Source of the DNA: Streptococcus ruminicola
GTDB lineage: Bacteria > Bacillota > Bacilli > Lactobacillales > Streptococcaceae
Assembly (NCBI RefSeq): GCF_011387195.1
Contig: NZ_CP046919.1
Span: 1,488,001 to 1,552,000 of the forward strand
Direction: 5' to 3'
Length of the DNA stretch: 64,000 nucleotides
Shown: positions 9,825-21,717 of the stretch, piece by piece
Layout: each line of letters starts with the position of its first letter
Numbering within the stretch: the first letter of the stretch is position 1
Translations under genes and position numbers: made by a program
The notes under the pieces: model-generated
What the model saw: only the letters and a program-made list of their open reading frames with translations
Told to the model about the DNA's origin: nothing
The model's database searches: none

Positions 9825-10850
9825 ATGGTCAAAAAACAAAAACGAGCACGTTTAATCTATAATCCGACCTCTGGCCAGGAAATTATGAAGAAAAATGTTG
9901 CCGAAGTTCTAGATATTTTAGAAGGCTTTGGTTATGAAACTTCTGCCTTTCAAACAACACCCGAAGAAAATTCAGCTCGCAATGAAGCTGAGAGAGCAGC
10001 AAAGGCTGGTTTTGATTTAGTCATCGCTGCAGGTGGTGACGGAACGATTAATGAGGTTGTTAATGGAATTGCTCCGCTAGAAAAACGACCAAAAATGGCA
10101 ATCATTCCAACAGGTACGACAAATGACTTTGCGCGTGCCCTTAAGATTCCTCGTGGAAATCCCGTTGAAGCTGCAAAAATTATTGGTAAAAACCAACTGA
10201 TTCACATGGATATTGGTCAAGCGCGTGAGGATACGTATTTCATCAATATCGCTGCTGCAGGTTCATTCACAGAATTGACTTACAGTGTGCCAAGTCAGTT
10301 GAAAACCATGTTTGGTTACCTAGCTTATTTGGCAAAAGGGGTTGAGCTTCTACCAGGAATTCGTACGGTTCCAGTTCGCATCAAACATGAAAAAGGTGTC
10401 TTTGAAGGTGATGTGTCAATGATTTTTGCTGCCATCACTAATTCAGTAGGTGGCTTTGAACAAATCGCTCCAGATGCTAAACTTGATGATGGTAAGTTCA
10501 CTTTGATTTTAGTGAAAACAGCTAACTTGATTGAGATTTTACGTTTGATTCGATTAGTTCTTGATGGTGGTAAACATATCGGTGATAAGCGCATTGAGTA
10601 CATCAAGACAGACTTCTTGAAAATTGAACCTCTATCAGACAAGAAAATGATGATTAATTTGGATGGTGAGTACGGTGGTGACGCGCCAATCGTGCTTCGT
10701 AATCTTAAAAATCATATTACTTTCTTTGCTAACACGGATGAAATTTCAGATGATGCCTTAGTTTGGGATCAAGAAGATTTAGCGCTAGAAGCTATTGCTC
10801 AAAAATTTGCTCATGAAGTTGAAGACTTAGATGAGTCAATGGACAAATAA
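9825..10850 (+). CDS. dagK: Diacylglycerol kinase (DagK/DgkB type)
   Basis: 341 residues. Soluble lipid kinase that phosphorylates diacylglycerol released during lipoteichoic acid synthesis, returning it to phospholipid synthesis. Seen are the N-terminal NPTSGQE motif (residues 13-19), the nucleotide-binding AAGGDGTINEVVNG (about 68-81), the PTGTTNDFARAL motif (about 97-108) and the C-terminal beta-sandwich. Length is slightly above B. subtilis DgkB because of an acidic tail. ATG 9825 follows GAGGT at a good distance. It is probably co-transcribed with ligA, as in other streptococci. Confidence 0.92.
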   Translation: MVKKQKRARLIYNPTSGQEIMKKNVAEVLDILEGFGYETSAFQTTPEENSARNEAERAAKAGFDLVIAAGGDGTINEVVNGIAPLEKRPKMAIIPTGTTNDFARALKIPRGNPVEAAKIIGKNQLIHMDIGQAREDTYFINIAAAGSFTELTYSVPSQLKTMFGYLAYLAKGVELLPGIRTVPVRIKHEKGVFEGDVSMIFAAITNSVGGFEQIAPDAKLDDGKFTLILVKTANLIEILRLIRLVLDGGKHIGDKRIEYIKTDFLKIEPLSDKKMMINLDGEYGGDAPIVLRNLKNHITFFANTDEISDDALVWDQEDLALEAIAQKFAHEVEDLDESMDK

Positions 10851-11004
10851 TTCGCACTTTAAATAGTAGAAAGTGTTTTCAAAATTATATGGAAAATTGT
10901 TTATGAAAGCAGTTTCTGGACATTCTGTCCAAAAACGCATTTTCCAACATGATTTGTATAGAAAATCTACCATAAAATGTTAGTAAATAAGGCTCATAAA
11001 GCCT

Positions 11005-11036
11005 AAAGGAAAGCGGATTTGACCGTTTTCCTTTTA
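11005..11036 (+). terminator. Terminator upstream of the atp operon
   Basis: AAAGGAAAGCGG pairs with CCGTTTTCCTTT, with a short T-rich tail. It probably ends the ligA-dagK transcript. Confidence 0.65.
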
Positions 11037-11072
11037 TTATTGCTTAAAAACTAAACAAAGGTTAAGTATAGT

Positions 11073-11090
11073 TCGGGAAAACGTTTCCGA
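11073..11090 (+). promoter_or_regulatory. Palindrome resembling a cre (CcpA) site
   Basis: An 18-nt imperfect palindrome centred on AAAACGTTT, about 11 of 14 bases matching the catabolite-response consensus. It lies 15 nt upstream of the atp -35 box, where a bound protein could influence polymerase. CcpA binding is inference. Confidence 0.4.
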
Positions 11091-11104
11091 AAACGGTGAT
11101 TTCG

Positions 11105-11133
11105 TTGACAATTCCTTAAAATAGGACTAAAAT
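11105..11133 (+). promoter_or_regulatory. Promoter of the atp operon
   Basis: TTGACA, 17-nt spacer, TAAAAT; start predicted near 11140, giving a short leader that carries AAAAGGAGA before atpE. Confidence 0.8.
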
Positions 11134-11168
11134 AACGAAGTAAAAAATTTTAAAAGGAGATTCATATC

Positions 11169-11372
11169 ATGTTGAATTTAAAAATCTTAGCACTTGGTCT
11201 TGCCGTACTAGGAGTTAGTCTTGGTGAAGGTATCCTCGTTGCCAACATTGCAAAATCTGCAGCACGTCAACCAGAAATGTTCAGTAAATTGCAAACAATC
11301 ATGTTCCTTGGAGTAGCCTTCATCGAAGGTACATTCTTCGTCCTTCTTGCATCTACATTCTTCGTTGGATAA
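11169..11372 (+). CDS. atpE: ATP synthase subunit c
   Basis: 67 residues forming two membrane helices joined by the polar loop SAARQPEM (residues 30-37). Ten or so copies make the proton-driven rotor ring of Fo. The proton-carrying glutamate is E53 in VAFIEGTFF. As in other streptococci, atpE is the first gene of the operon; there is no atpI. The start follows a clear AAAAGGAGA. Confidence 0.96.
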   Translation: MLNLKILALGLAVLGVSLGEGILVANIAKSAARQPEMFSKLQTIMFLGVAFIEGTFFVLLASTFFVG

Positions 11373-11410
11373 TTCTAACTAAGAACTTATAAAAAGAAGG
11401 AGGGATAAAG

Positions 11411-12130
11411 TTGGAAACATCTGTAAATCCAACAGCGCATGTCTTTGGTATTGAGTTTGACTTAACCATTTTAGCGATGTCTCTCTTGACGGTGATTATT
11501 TCCTTCGGTATCATTTTTTGGGCAACTCGAAAAATGACTCTAAAACCTAAAGGAAAACAAAATTTCATTGAGTATGTCTACGAGTTCGTACAAAATACGA
11601 TTAAACCTAATCTTGGAGAATACACTCCTAAGTACAGCTTGTTGATGTTCACATTCTTCTTTTTCATTCTGATTGCTAACAACCTTGGTTTGCTAGTTAA
11701 ATTGGAGTCTGAAGATTATAACTTTTGGACATCTCCAACATCAACTTTCATGGTCGATTTTACTTTGTCTTTAATCGTCGCGATTGTTGTCCATGTTGAG
11801 GGTGTTCGAAAGAAAGGTGTCAAAGCATATTTGAAAGGTTACTTAAGTCCTTTCCCAATGATGCTTCCAATGAACATCTTAGAGCAATTTACTAACGTTT
11901 TGTCACTTGCTCTACGTTTATTTGGTAACATTTATGCTGGTGAAGTTGTTACTGCTTTGATTGTAGGTTTTGGTACAAAAAGCTTGATTTTTGCTCCATT
12001 TGCCTTTGCCCTTAACTTGGCTTGGGTTGCTTTCTCAGCCTTTATCGGATGCATTCAAGCGTACGTATTCACTATTTTGTCATCTAAATATATCTCAGAA
12101 AAACTCCCAGAAGATGAGGATGAATCTTAA
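11411..12130 (+). CDS. atpB: ATP synthase subunit a
   Basis: 239 residues, five to six membrane segments. Forms the proton half-channels beside the c-ring in Fo. The essential arginine lies in SLALRLFGNIYAGE, the family signature. A TTG start at 11411 is chosen because AAGGAGGGAT lies 5 nt upstream and the N-terminus then matches relatives. Follows atpE by 38 nt and precedes atpF by 14 nt. Confidence 0.95.
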   Translation: METSVNPTAHVFGIEFDLTILAMSLLTVIISFGIIFWATRKMTLKPKGKQNFIEYVYEFVQNTIKPNLGEYTPKYSLLMFTFFFFILIANNLGLLVKLESEDYNFWTSPTSTFMVDFTLSLIVAIVVHVEGVRKKGVKAYLKGYLSPFPMMLPMNILEQFTNVLSLALRLFGNIYAGEVVTALIVGFGTKSLIFAPFAFALNLAWVAFSAFIGCIQAYVFTILSSKYISEKLPEDEDES

Positions 12131-12144
12131 GAAAGGAATAATCA

Positions 12145-12642
12145 ATGGAAACACTAATCAATAGTACAAGTATTGGTAATATTATTATTACTGCTGGTTC
12201 AGTGATCCTTTTGTTGGTTCTCATCAAACTTTTTGCTTGGGAACAATTGACAGGGATCTTTACCGCTCGTGAAGAAAAAATTGCTAATGATATTGATGGT
12301 GCAGAAGCAGCACGTAAAGAAGCAGAAGCTCTTGCTGCTAAACGCCAAGAAGAGTTAGCTGGCGCTCGTACTGAGGCAACTCAAATTATTGATGATGCCA
12401 AAGAAACTGGTAAAAATCAAGAGGCTAAAATTGTCGCTGAAGCACGCGAAGAAGCTAGCCGCTTGAAAGCTAAAGCTAATCAAGATATCGAACAAAGTAA
12501 AGCAGAAGCTCTTTCAAGTGTTAAAGGTGATGTCGCTGATTTGACTGTCCTTTTGGCAGAAAAAATCATGACAGCTAATCTTGACAAAGAAGCTCAAAGC
12601 AATCTCATTGATAGCTATCTTGACAAGCTAGGAGATGCCTAA
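12145..12642 (+). CDS. atpF: ATP synthase subunit b
   Basis: 165 residues: one N-terminal membrane helix (about 10-28, [19 protein letters not shown]) and a long charged helix rich in A, E and K that dimerises as the peripheral stalk linking Fo to F1. Starts after GAAAGGAATAATC. Its stop codon TAATG overlaps the atpH start by one base, so the two are translationally coupled. Confidence 0.95.
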   Translation: METLINSTSIGNIIITAGSVILLLVLIKLFAWEQLTGIFTAREEKIANDIDGAEAARKEAEALAAKRQEELAGARTEATQIIDDAKETGKNQEAKIVAEAREEASRLKAKANQDIEQSKAEALSSVKGDVADLTVLLAEKIMTANLDKEAQSNLIDSYLDKLGDA

Positions 12643-13178
12643 TGGATAAAAAGACACAAGCTCTTGTTGAGCAATATGCGAAAAGTCTCGTAGAAATTGC
12701 TATTGAAAAAGACAGTTTAGCTGAACTCCAATCAGAAACAGAAGCTTTGTTGTCTGTTTTTGAAGAGACAAACTTAGCTGACTTCTTGTCAAGTTTAGTC
12801 GTTTCACGTGATGAAAAAGTAAAACTTGTTAGGTTGCTTCAAGAGTCTAGTTCAGTTTACATGAACAATTTTCTTGAGGTAATTTTACAAAATGAACGAG
12901 AAGCGTTCTTGAAAGCCATCTTGGAAGGTGTTCAAAAAGATTTTGTTATTGCTACAAATCAACACGATATTGTTGTGACAACCGCAGTAGCTTTAACTGA
13001 TGAACAAAAAGAACGTATCCTAGCCTTGGTAGCTGAAAAATTCGGTGTTAAAGCTGGTAAACTCGTTGAAAACATTGACGAATCAATCCTTGGTGGATTT
13101 GTTATCAATGTTAACAATAAAGTAATTGACACAAGTATTCGTCGTCAATTGCAAGAATTTAAAATGAATTTGAAATAG
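12642..13178 (+). CDS. atpH: ATP synthase subunit delta
   Basis: 178 residues. Joins the b-stalk to the top of the F1 alpha3beta3 head. Family marks are the N-terminal ALVEQYAKSLVEIA helix and the C-terminal signature LVENIDESILGGFVINVNNKVIDTSIRRQLQ. Overlaps the atpF stop by one base; AGGAGATGCC at the end of atpF serves as its ribosome-binding site. Confidence 0.95.
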   Translation: MDKKTQALVEQYAKSLVEIAIEKDSLAELQSETEALLSVFEETNLADFLSSLVVSRDEKVKLVRLLQESSSVYMNNFLEVILQNEREAFLKAILEGVQKDFVIATNQHDIVVTTAVALTDEQKERILALVAEKFGVKAGKLVENIDESILGGFVINVNNKVIDTSIRRQLQEFKMNLK

Positions 13179-13190
13179 AAAGTGGTGTGA

Positions 13191-14699
<1,509 letters not shown>

Positions 14700-14713
14700 G
14701 AGGGAGGTAGCAT

Positions 14714-15589
14714 ATGGCAGGCTCTCTTAGTGAAATCAAAGGGAAAATTATTTCAACTCAGAAAACAAGTCACATCACAGGTGCCATGCAAATGGTATCT
14801 GCTGCGAAATTGACTAAATCTGAGCAAGCAGCAAAAGATTTCCAAGTTTACGCTTCAAAAATTCGTCAAATCACTACTGACTTATTGAAATCAGAATTAG
14901 TTAATGGTTCAAAAAATCCAATGCTAGCCGCTCGTCCGGTTAAAAAGACTGGTTACATTGTTATCACGTCTGACAAAGGACTTGTTGGTGGATATAACTC
15001 AAAAATCTTGAAAGCAATGATGGATCTTATTGAGGAATATCACCAAGATGGTAACTACGCTATTATTGCCATCGGTGGTATTGGTGCTGATTTCTTTAAA
15101 GCTCGTGGAATGAACGTTGTCTTTGAATTGCGTGGTTTGGAAGATCAGCCATCATTTGAACAAGTTGGAAATATCATTTCAAAATCTGTTGAAATGTATA
15201 AAAACGAATTGTTCGATGAATTATATGTATGTTACAATCACCATGTGAATAGCTTGACTAGTCAAGTTCGTGTACAACAAATGCTTCCAATCGCTGAATT
15301 GGATGCTGATGAAGCAGCAGAAGAAGGTGTAAGTGGATTTGAATTGGAACCAAATCGTGAAATGATTTTGGAACAACTCTTGCCACAATATACTGAAAGC
15401 CTTATTTATGGTGCCATTGTTGATGCTAAAACTGCTGAGCATGCGGCAGGTATGACTGCTATGCAAACAGCAACTGATAACGCTAAAAACGTTATTAACG
15501 ATTTGACTATTCAGTACAACCGTGCGCGTCAAGCTGCTATTACACAAGAAATCACAGAAATTGTAGCAGGTGCTAACGCACTAGAATAA
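14714..15589 (+). CDS. atpG: ATP synthase subunit gamma
   Basis: 291 residues. Central rotating shaft of F1. N- and C-terminal helices form the coiled coil: [29 protein letters not shown] opening and the family signature [16 protein letters not shown] at the end. Start follows GAGGGAGGT. A 67-nt gap before atpD holds a hairpin that reads as a terminator on the opposite strand. Confidence 0.96.
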   Translation: MAGSLSEIKGKIISTQKTSHITGAMQMVSAAKLTKSEQAAKDFQVYASKIRQITTDLLKSELVNGSKNPMLAARPVKKTGYIVITSDKGLVGGYNSKILKAMMDLIEEYHQDGNYAIIAIGGIGADFFKARGMNVVFELRGLEDQPSFEQVGNIISKSVEMYKNELFDELYVCYNHHVNSLTSQVRVQQMLPIAELDADEAAEEGVSGFELEPNREMILEQLLPQYTESLIYGAIVDAKTAEHAAGMTAMQTATDNAKNVINDLTIQYNRARQAAITQEITEIVAGANALE

Positions 15590-15612
15590 AATGTGAGTGC
15601 TTTTTAGCCTCA

Positions 15613-15633
15613 TAAAAAAGGGAGCCACTCCCT
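15613..15633 (-). terminator. Minus-strand terminator inside the atp operon
   Basis: On the minus strand AGGGAG-TGG-CTCCCT forms a 6-bp stem followed by TTTTT. On the plus strand the hairpin is followed by A, not T, so it would not stop the operon. It may stop antisense transcription or only stabilise the mRNA. Confidence 0.45.
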
Positions 15634-15644
15634 AAAAAATCTAA

Positions 15645-17063
<1,419 letters not shown>

Positions 17064-17075
17064 TGAGGTGATACC

Positions 17076-17492
17076 ATGACATATATGACTGTTCAGGTAG
17101 TAACACCAGATGGTATTCGCTATGATCACCATGCTAATTTTATTTCAGTAAAAACACCGGATGGTGAGATGGGGATTTTGCCAGAACACATTAACCTCAT
17201 TGCTCCGCTAACTGTCCACGAAATGAAAATTCATCGTACAGATGATCCTAATCACGTGGATTGGGTAGCTATCAACGGTGGTATTATTGAGATTAAAGAT
17301 AATCTTGTGACAATTGTTGCAGATTCTGCAGAACGTGAACGCGATATCGATGTTAGCCGTGCTGAACGTGCTAAAATCCGTGCTGAACGTAAATTGGAAC
17401 AAGCTCAAAGTACTCACGATATCGACGAAGTACGTCGTGCACAAGTTGCTCTTCGCCGTGCTTTGAACCGTATCAGTGTTGGTAATAAATAA
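17076..17492 (+). CDS. atpC: ATP synthase subunit epsilon
   Basis: 138 residues: an N-terminal beta-sandwich (about 1-85, [19 protein letters not shown] and the [19 protein letters not shown] segment) and two C-terminal helices (about 88-138) that can inhibit ATP hydrolysis. Last gene of the operon, starting after GAGGTGAT and ending at a terminator. Confidence 0.95.
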   Translation: MTYMTVQVVTPDGIRYDHHANFISVKTPDGEMGILPEHINLIAPLTVHEMKIHRTDDPNHVDWVAINGGIIEIKDNLVTIVADSAERERDIDVSRAERAKIRAERKLEQAQSTHDIDEVRRAQVALRRALNRISVGNK

Positions 17493-17494
17493 AC

Positions 17495-17529
17495 GAAAAG
17501 GTCTGAGAGTTTATCTCAGGCTTTTTTTA
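17495..17529 (+). terminator. Terminator of the atp operon
   Basis: AGGTCTGAGA and TCTCAGGCT form the stem, followed by seven T. Confidence 0.85.
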
Positions 17530-17579
17530 TTACTTTTTGATGTTTTTTTCATGAAGAAAGCTTACACTTGTGCAGTTTT

Positions 17580-17608
17580 TTGTTGTCGAAAATGAAATCT
17601 GATATAAT
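17580..17608 (+). promoter_or_regulatory. Promoter of the DUF1146 gene, apparently leaderless
   Basis: TTGTTG, 17-nt spacer, extended TG-a-TATAAT. Counting 7 nt from the box gives +1 at 17615, the A of the start codon. Confidence 0.65.
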
Positions 17609-17614
17609 AGTTCT

Positions 17615-17851
17615 ATGGAAATTTTAAATAGTTCAGTGACTTTGATTAGTCACCTTGTTTTTATTGCAATGACACATCAAATTCTTCGAAATTTATTTGA
17701 TTGGTCAAAATTAATTAAAAATACGCCTGAGAATATCGGTCGCCTTAAGGTATTTATTCTTTTGGTTAGTATTGCACTTGGTTATATGGTAAGCCATTTT
17801 ATTTTAGAAATCATTACAGTTAGTCAGACTTTCTTCTTTGGTTTTCAATAA
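17615..17851 (+). CDS. DUF1146 small membrane protein (YwzB-like)
   Basis: 78 residues with two membrane helices (about 6-24 and 44-65) and a short basic loop between them (DWSKLIKNTPENIGRLK). The family has no known function. Its place between atpC and a murA-type gene is kept also in Bacillus, where ywzB lies beside murAA. There is no Shine-Dalgarno before the ATG; the -10 box is 6 nt upstream. The next gene has its own promoter. Confidence 0.8.
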   Translation: MEILNSSVTLISHLVFIAMTHQILRNLFDWSKLIKNTPENIGRLKVFILLVSIALGYMVSHFILEIITVSQTFFFGFQ

Positions 17852-17871
17852 AAGCAATAATCGCTAAACTA

Positions 17872-17880
17872 TGATATAAT
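17872..17880 (+). promoter_or_regulatory. Extended -10 promoter of murZ
   Basis: TG-a-TATAAT, 32 nt before the chosen murZ start; a second AT-rich TATAAT-like box lies at 17889-17894. Confidence 0.6.
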
Positions 17881-17912
17881 TTTGATATTATAATATAAGA
17901 ATGGAGTTCATT

Positions 17913-19187
17913 TTGGATAAAATTATTATTGAAGGCGGTAATACACGCCTAGAAGGAGAAGTAATCATTGAAGGAGCAAAGAATGCGGTTCTTCCTCTTC
18001 TTGCAGCGACAATTTTACCGAAGGAAGGAAAGACAGTTTTAACAAATGTCCCAATCCTTTCAGATGTCTTTACGATGAATAATGTTGTCCGTGGTTTAGA
18101 TATTCAAGTTGATTTTGATGAAGCGAATAACACGATTGAAGTGGATGCTTCAGGAGATATTTTGGATATTGCCCCATATGAATATGTTAGCAAAATGCGT
18201 GCTTCAATCGTTGTTTTAGGACCAATTTTAGCGCGTAAAGGTCATGCAAAAGTATCAATGCCTGGTGGCTGCACGATTGGTAGTCGTCCAATTGACCTTC
18301 ACCTTAAAGGTTTGGAAGCTATGGGGGCAAAAATCACACAAGCTGGTGGTGATATCACAGCGACTGTTGATGGGAAACTTAAAGGGACAACAATTTACAT
18401 GGATTTCCCATCAGTTGGTGCAACACAAAACTTGATGATGGCAGCAACTTTGGCAGAAGGTGTGACTGTTATTGAAAATGTCGCACGTGAGCCAGAAATC
18501 GTTGATTTAGCGATGCTACTTAATAAAATGGGTGCTATCGTTAAAGGTGCTGGTACAGAGACTTTGACCATTACTGGTGTCGATAGTCTTCATGGTGCTG
18601 AACATGATGTGGTTCAAGACCGTATTGAAGCTGGAACTTTCATGGTAGCGGCAGCTATGACATCAGGTAATGTTCTTGTTAAGGATGCTATCTGGGAACA
18701 CAATCGTCCTTTGATTTCAAAATTGATTGAGATGGGTGTGACCGTTATTGATGAACCTGAAGGGATTCGTGTTATTGCTGATACGGCAAAATTAAAACCA
18801 GTAACGGTTAAAACACTTCCTCATCCAGGTTTCCCTACAGATATGCAAGCTCAATTTACAGCTTTGATGGCAGTTGTCAATGGCGAATCAACAATGATTG
18901 AAACGGTCTTTGAGAATCGTTTCCAACATTTGGAAGAAATGCGCCGTATGGGCTTGCAGTCAGAAATCATGCGCGATACAGCTATGATTCATGGTGGGCT
19001 AGAGCTTCAAGGTGCTCCAGTTATGTCAACTGACCTTCGTGCTAGCGCAGCCCTTATTTTGACAGGGATGGTGGCAAAAGGAACAACAACAGTTGGTCGC
19101 TTGAATCACCTTGACCGTGGATATTACAAATTCCATGAAAAATTGGCTAAACTCGGTGCAAATATTAAACGTGTAAGTGAGGCTTAA
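17913..19187 (+). CDS. murZ: UDP-N-acetylglucosamine 1-carboxyvinyltransferase, second copy (MurZ)
   Basis: 424 residues from a TTG at 17913, preferred over the in-frame ATG at 17901 because the ATGGAGTT there serves as the Shine-Dalgarno and the product then opens MDKIIIEGG like its relatives. Same reaction as the copy at 1593. Catalytic C120 ([11 protein letters not shown]) and the K23-N24 pair are present, so the enzyme should be active. It matches the pneumococcal MurZ type by sequence and by its epuA-endA neighbours. Two active paralogues are usual in low-GC Gram-positives. Confidence 0.94.
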   Translation: MDKIIIEGGNTRLEGEVIIEGAKNAVLPLLAATILPKEGKTVLTNVPILSDVFTMNNVVRGLDIQVDFDEANNTIEVDASGDILDIAPYEYVSKMRASIVVLGPILARKGHAKVSMPGGCTIGSRPIDLHLKGLEAMGAKITQAGGDITATVDGKLKGTTIYMDFPSVGATQNLMMAATLAEGVTVIENVAREPEIVDLAMLLNKMGAIVKGAGTETLTITGVDSLHGAEHDVVQDRIEAGTFMVAAAMTSGNVLVKDAIWEHNRPLISKLIEMGVTVIDEPEGIRVIADTAKLKPVTVKTLPHPGFPTDMQAQFTALMAVVNGESTMIETVFENRFQHLEEMRRMGLQSEIMRDTAMIHGGLELQGAPVMSTDLRASAALILTGMVAKGTTTVGRLNHLDRGYYKFHEKLAKLGANIKRVSEA

Positions 19188-19190
19188 AAA

Positions 19191-19379
19191 ATGACAAGTG
19201 GCTGGAAATACGTAGCAAAACAGTTAGGATTAGTTCTAGTGGTTGCTCTTTTGGCTTGTTTATTTTTAGCAGTTGGATTGATGATTGGATATGCCGTCAT
19301 TGGTGATGGTAAAAATCCATTCTCAATTTTATCGATTGATAAATGGCAAGCAATTATTGGCAAATTTACAGGCCAATAA
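19191..19379 (+). CDS. epuA: EpuA-family small membrane protein
   Basis: 62 residues with one strong membrane helix (about 12-36, LGLVLVVALLACLFLAVGLMIGYAV) after a short basic start. EpuA lies upstream of endA in pneumococcus; the family is sometimes listed as an RNA polymerase-beta accessory protein, which is not proven. It starts 3 nt after the murZ stop, so the genes are coupled. Function is unknown. Confidence 0.8.
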   Translation: MTSGWKYVAKQLGLVLVVALLACLFLAVGLMIGYAVIGDGKNPFSILSIDKWQAIIGKFTGQ

Positions 19380-19416
19380 GCTATTTGTATTTTAGAGCAG
19401 CTTGACGAAAATGTAG

Positions 19417-19469
19417 AAGTGGGATAATCGACTTTATGATTTTGATAAAGCACGATGTTCCACTTTTTT
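19417..19469 (+). terminator. Terminator after epuA
   Basis: A long stem: AAGTGGGA, TCG and CTTTAT pair with ATAAAG, CGA and TTCCACTT, followed by T. The endA Shine-Dalgarno lies just after it, so endA may depend on read-through, or be attenuated here. Confidence 0.75.
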
Positions 19470-19483
19470 AGTGAAAGGATTTT

Positions 19484-20350
19484 ATGGCAAAGAAATCAAA
19501 ACTGTCTAAACAGACAAAATCATTTATTTCTTTATTAGTTTTATTGGTTAGTATTGGTGCGGGTTGGCTGACAACTTCAGATTCAAGTGATCCTGTTAAT
19601 CAAGTTATTTCCTTGATTACGGGAGAATCATCTGCAAAGATTGTGTCAAATCAGTCTTCTGCTAATCAAGCAACACCAAGTCAAGAATTAGCAGACTCAG
19701 TCTTAACAGACAGTGTTAAAGCTCAGCTTGGTTCAAATTTAGAATGGAACGGTGCGGGAGCTTATTTGGTTAACGGAAATAAAAACGATTTGAATGCAAG
19801 AGTAGCCAGCAAACCTTATGCCAATAACAAAACAAAAATTGTGCAAGGTCAGACTATTCCAACGGTCGCAAATGCTTTGTTGAGTAAGTCTACACGTCAA
19901 TATAGAAGCCGTGAGGAAACTAGAAATGGCTCAACTTCATGGACACCAGCGGGCTGGCACCAAGTGCAAAATCTTTCTGGAACATACAGTCACGCCGTTG
20001 ACCGTGGGCACTTGCTCGGCTATGCTTTAGTTGGTGGCTTAAAAGGCTTTGATGCTTCAACAAGCAATCCTGAAAATGTAGCCACTCAGGCAGCCTGGGC
20101 AAATGAAGCTAGTTCAGAAGACTCAACGGGTCAAAATTACTACGAAGGTCAGGTCAGAAGAGCACTTGATCAGAATAAACGTGTTCGTTACCGCGTGACT
20201 TTAATCTATGATGGCGATAATATTCTTGCTAGCGGGACACATTTGGAAGCAAAATCATCTGACGGTAGTTTAGAGTTTAATGTTTTCATTCCGAATGTCC
20301 AAAGTGGTTTAAGCTTTGATTATTATTCAGGTCAGGTTAGTGTGAATTAA
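19484..20350 (+). CDS. endA: DNA-entry nuclease EndA
   Basis: 288 residues: a basic N-terminus, one membrane anchor (about 13-30) and an extracellular DNA/RNA non-specific endonuclease domain. The beta-beta-alpha-metal motif DRGH is at 173-176 with the general base H176; metal-binding asparagine(s) lie in [11 protein letters not shown] (192-202). In pneumococcus EndA degrades one strand during transformation and cuts neutrophil traps. It sits behind murZ-epuA as there. The start follows GTGAAAGGATTTT. Confidence 0.92.
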   Translation: MAKKSKLSKQTKSFISLLVLLVSIGAGWLTTSDSSDPVNQVISLITGESSAKIVSNQSSANQATPSQELADSVLTDSVKAQLGSNLEWNGAGAYLVNGNKNDLNARVASKPYANNKTKIVQGQTIPTVANALLSKSTRQYRSREETRNGSTSWTPAGWHQVQNLSGTYSHAVDRGHLLGYALVGGLKGFDASTSNPENVATQAAWANEASSEDSTGQNYYEGQVRRALDQNKRVRYRVTLIYDGDNILASGTHLEAKSSDGSLEFNVFIPNVQSGLSFDYYSGQVSVN

Positions 20351-20366
20351 GCTGCTATATTCAACC

Positions 20367-20395
20367 TTGTCAAATGGCAAAAAATTTGCTAGAAT
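20367..20395 (+). promoter_or_regulatory. Promoter of the pheS leader
   Basis: TTGTCA, 17-nt spacer, extended TG-c-TAGAAT; start near 20402. Confidence 0.75.
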
Positions 20396-20401
20396 GGGGT
20401 G

Positions 20402-20602
20402 TAAATTGAATAGTGTCTTATGAGACTAGTAACCTTATGGCAGTTTAACAGGGAATGGAAGTCGTGACTGGAAGCTTCCTAGATGAAAGTTTGGCGAATT
20501 CACTCATGTTAAAGACGATGAATTAAGGTCTGCTAGTCAGATAAAAAACGGATGGTACCGCGTGTCAACGCTCCGCTATTGGAGTGTGGCACGCTTTTTT
20601 CG
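20402..20602 (+). ncRNA. T-box leader sensing tRNA-Phe
   Basis: The T-box core TGGTACCGCG is at 20553-20562 and leads into a strong terminator, where CGTGTCAACGCTCC pairs with GGAGTGTGGCACG and is followed by six T. A stem I region with the expected internal helices lies at about 20440-20520. A TTC codon (20499-20501) followed by A fits the specifier position and means phenylalanine, in agreement with pheS downstream. Uncharged tRNA-Phe would stabilise the antiterminator and switch on pheS and pheT. Confidence 0.92.
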
Positions 20603-20641
20603 TTTAAAAACATTAGGGGTTGCCCCAAGGAAGGAATTTTA

Positions 20642-21685
20642 ATGGATTTACAAGCGCAGTTAGAAGAATTAAAATCATCTACGCAAGCTAAATTGGCTGA
20701 AATGCGTGGAAACAATGCAAAAGAACTTCAAGAATTACGTGTGCAAGTTCTTGGTAAAAAAGGATCATTGACAGAATTATTGAAAGGTTTGAAAGATCTT
20801 TCTAAAGAAATGCGTCCAGTTGTCGGAAAACAAGTTAACGAAGTACGTGACGTTTTGACAAAAGCTTTTGAAGAACAAGCTAAAATCGTTGAAGCGGCTA
20901 AAATCAAAGCACAATTGGAATCAGAAAGCTTGGATGTGACTCTTCCAGGACGTCAAGTAAACCTTGGTAACCGTCACGTTTTGACACAAACAAGTGAAGA
21001 AATTGAAGATATTTTCCTTGGTATGGGATTCCAAGTTGTTGATGGTTATGAAGTTGAATCTGACTATTATAACTTTGAACGCATGAACTTGCCAAAAGAT
21101 CACCCAGCTCGTGACATGCAAGATACTTTCTACATCACTGAAGAAATCCTGCTTCGTACTCACACAAGTCCAGTTCAAGCTCGTACACTTGATAAACACG
21201 ACTTTTCTAAAGGTCCATTGAAAATGATCTCACCAGGACGTGTGTTCCGTCGTGATACAGACGATGCGACACACAGTCACCAATTCCACCAAATCGAAGG
21301 TCTTGTTGTTGGTGAAAACATTTCTATGGGTGACCTTAAAGGAACTCTTGAAATGATTATCAAGAAAATGTTTGGTGAAGATCGTAAAATCCGTCTTCGT
21401 CCTTCATACTTCCCATTCACTGAACCATCAGTAGAAGTTGACGTATCATGCTTCAAATGTGGTGGTAAAGGTTGTAACGTATGTAAGAAAACTGGTTGGA
21501 TTGAAATCCTTGGTGCTGGTATGGTACACCCTCGCGTTCTTGAAATGTCTGGCGTTGACTCAGAAAAATATTCTGGATTTGCTTTTGGTCTTGGTCAAGA
21601 ACGTATTGCGATGCTTCGTTACGGTATCAATGATATCCGTGGCTTCTATCAAGGCGATGTCCGTTTCTCAGATCAATTTAAATAA
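20642..21685 (+). CDS. pheS: Phenylalanyl-tRNA synthetase alpha subunit
   Basis: 347 residues. Charges tRNA-Phe together with PheT as an alpha2beta2 enzyme. N-terminal coiled coil (about 1-90), then the class II catalytic core: motif 2 around [24 protein letters not shown] and motif 3 [18 protein letters not shown] near the end. ATG 20642 follows AAGGAAGGA; a longer in-frame reading from 20552 would pass through the T-box terminator and is rejected. Expression is controlled by the T-box. Confidence 0.97.
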   Translation: MDLQAQLEELKSSTQAKLAEMRGNNAKELQELRVQVLGKKGSLTELLKGLKDLSKEMRPVVGKQVNEVRDVLTKAFEEQAKIVEAAKIKAQLESESLDVTLPGRQVNLGNRHVLTQTSEEIEDIFLGMGFQVVDGYEVESDYYNFERMNLPKDHPARDMQDTFYITEEILLRTHTSPVQARTLDKHDFSKGPLKMISPGRVFRRDTDDATHSHQFHQIEGLVVGENISMGDLKGTLEMIIKKMFGEDRKIRLRPSYFPFTEPSVEVDVSCFKCGGKGCNVCKKTGWIEILGAGMVHPRVLEMSGVDSEKYSGFAFGLGQERIAMLRYGINDIRGFYQGDVRFSDQFK

Positions 21686-21717
21686 TTAATTAGCAAGAAA
21701 AAGAATTGGAGGTCATC

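Larger units (their letters stand above)
10851..11168 (+). other. 318-bp gene-free leader region before the atp operon
   Basis: No gene was found. It holds, in order: a possible folded region at 10891-10945 (7-bp outer stem GGAAAAT/ATTTTCC around an inner GGACA-ttc-TGTCC hairpin), a short hairpin at 10990-11004 (GGCT/AGCC), a terminator at 11005-11036, a palindrome at 11073-11090 and the atp promoter at 11105-11133. Confidence 0.6.

Noticed and set aside
20552..20641. N-terminal extension of pheS by 30 residues
   Set aside because: The extension would be read from the T-box core and its terminator hairpin; the ATG at 20642 has a good ribosome-binding site and the family N-terminus.
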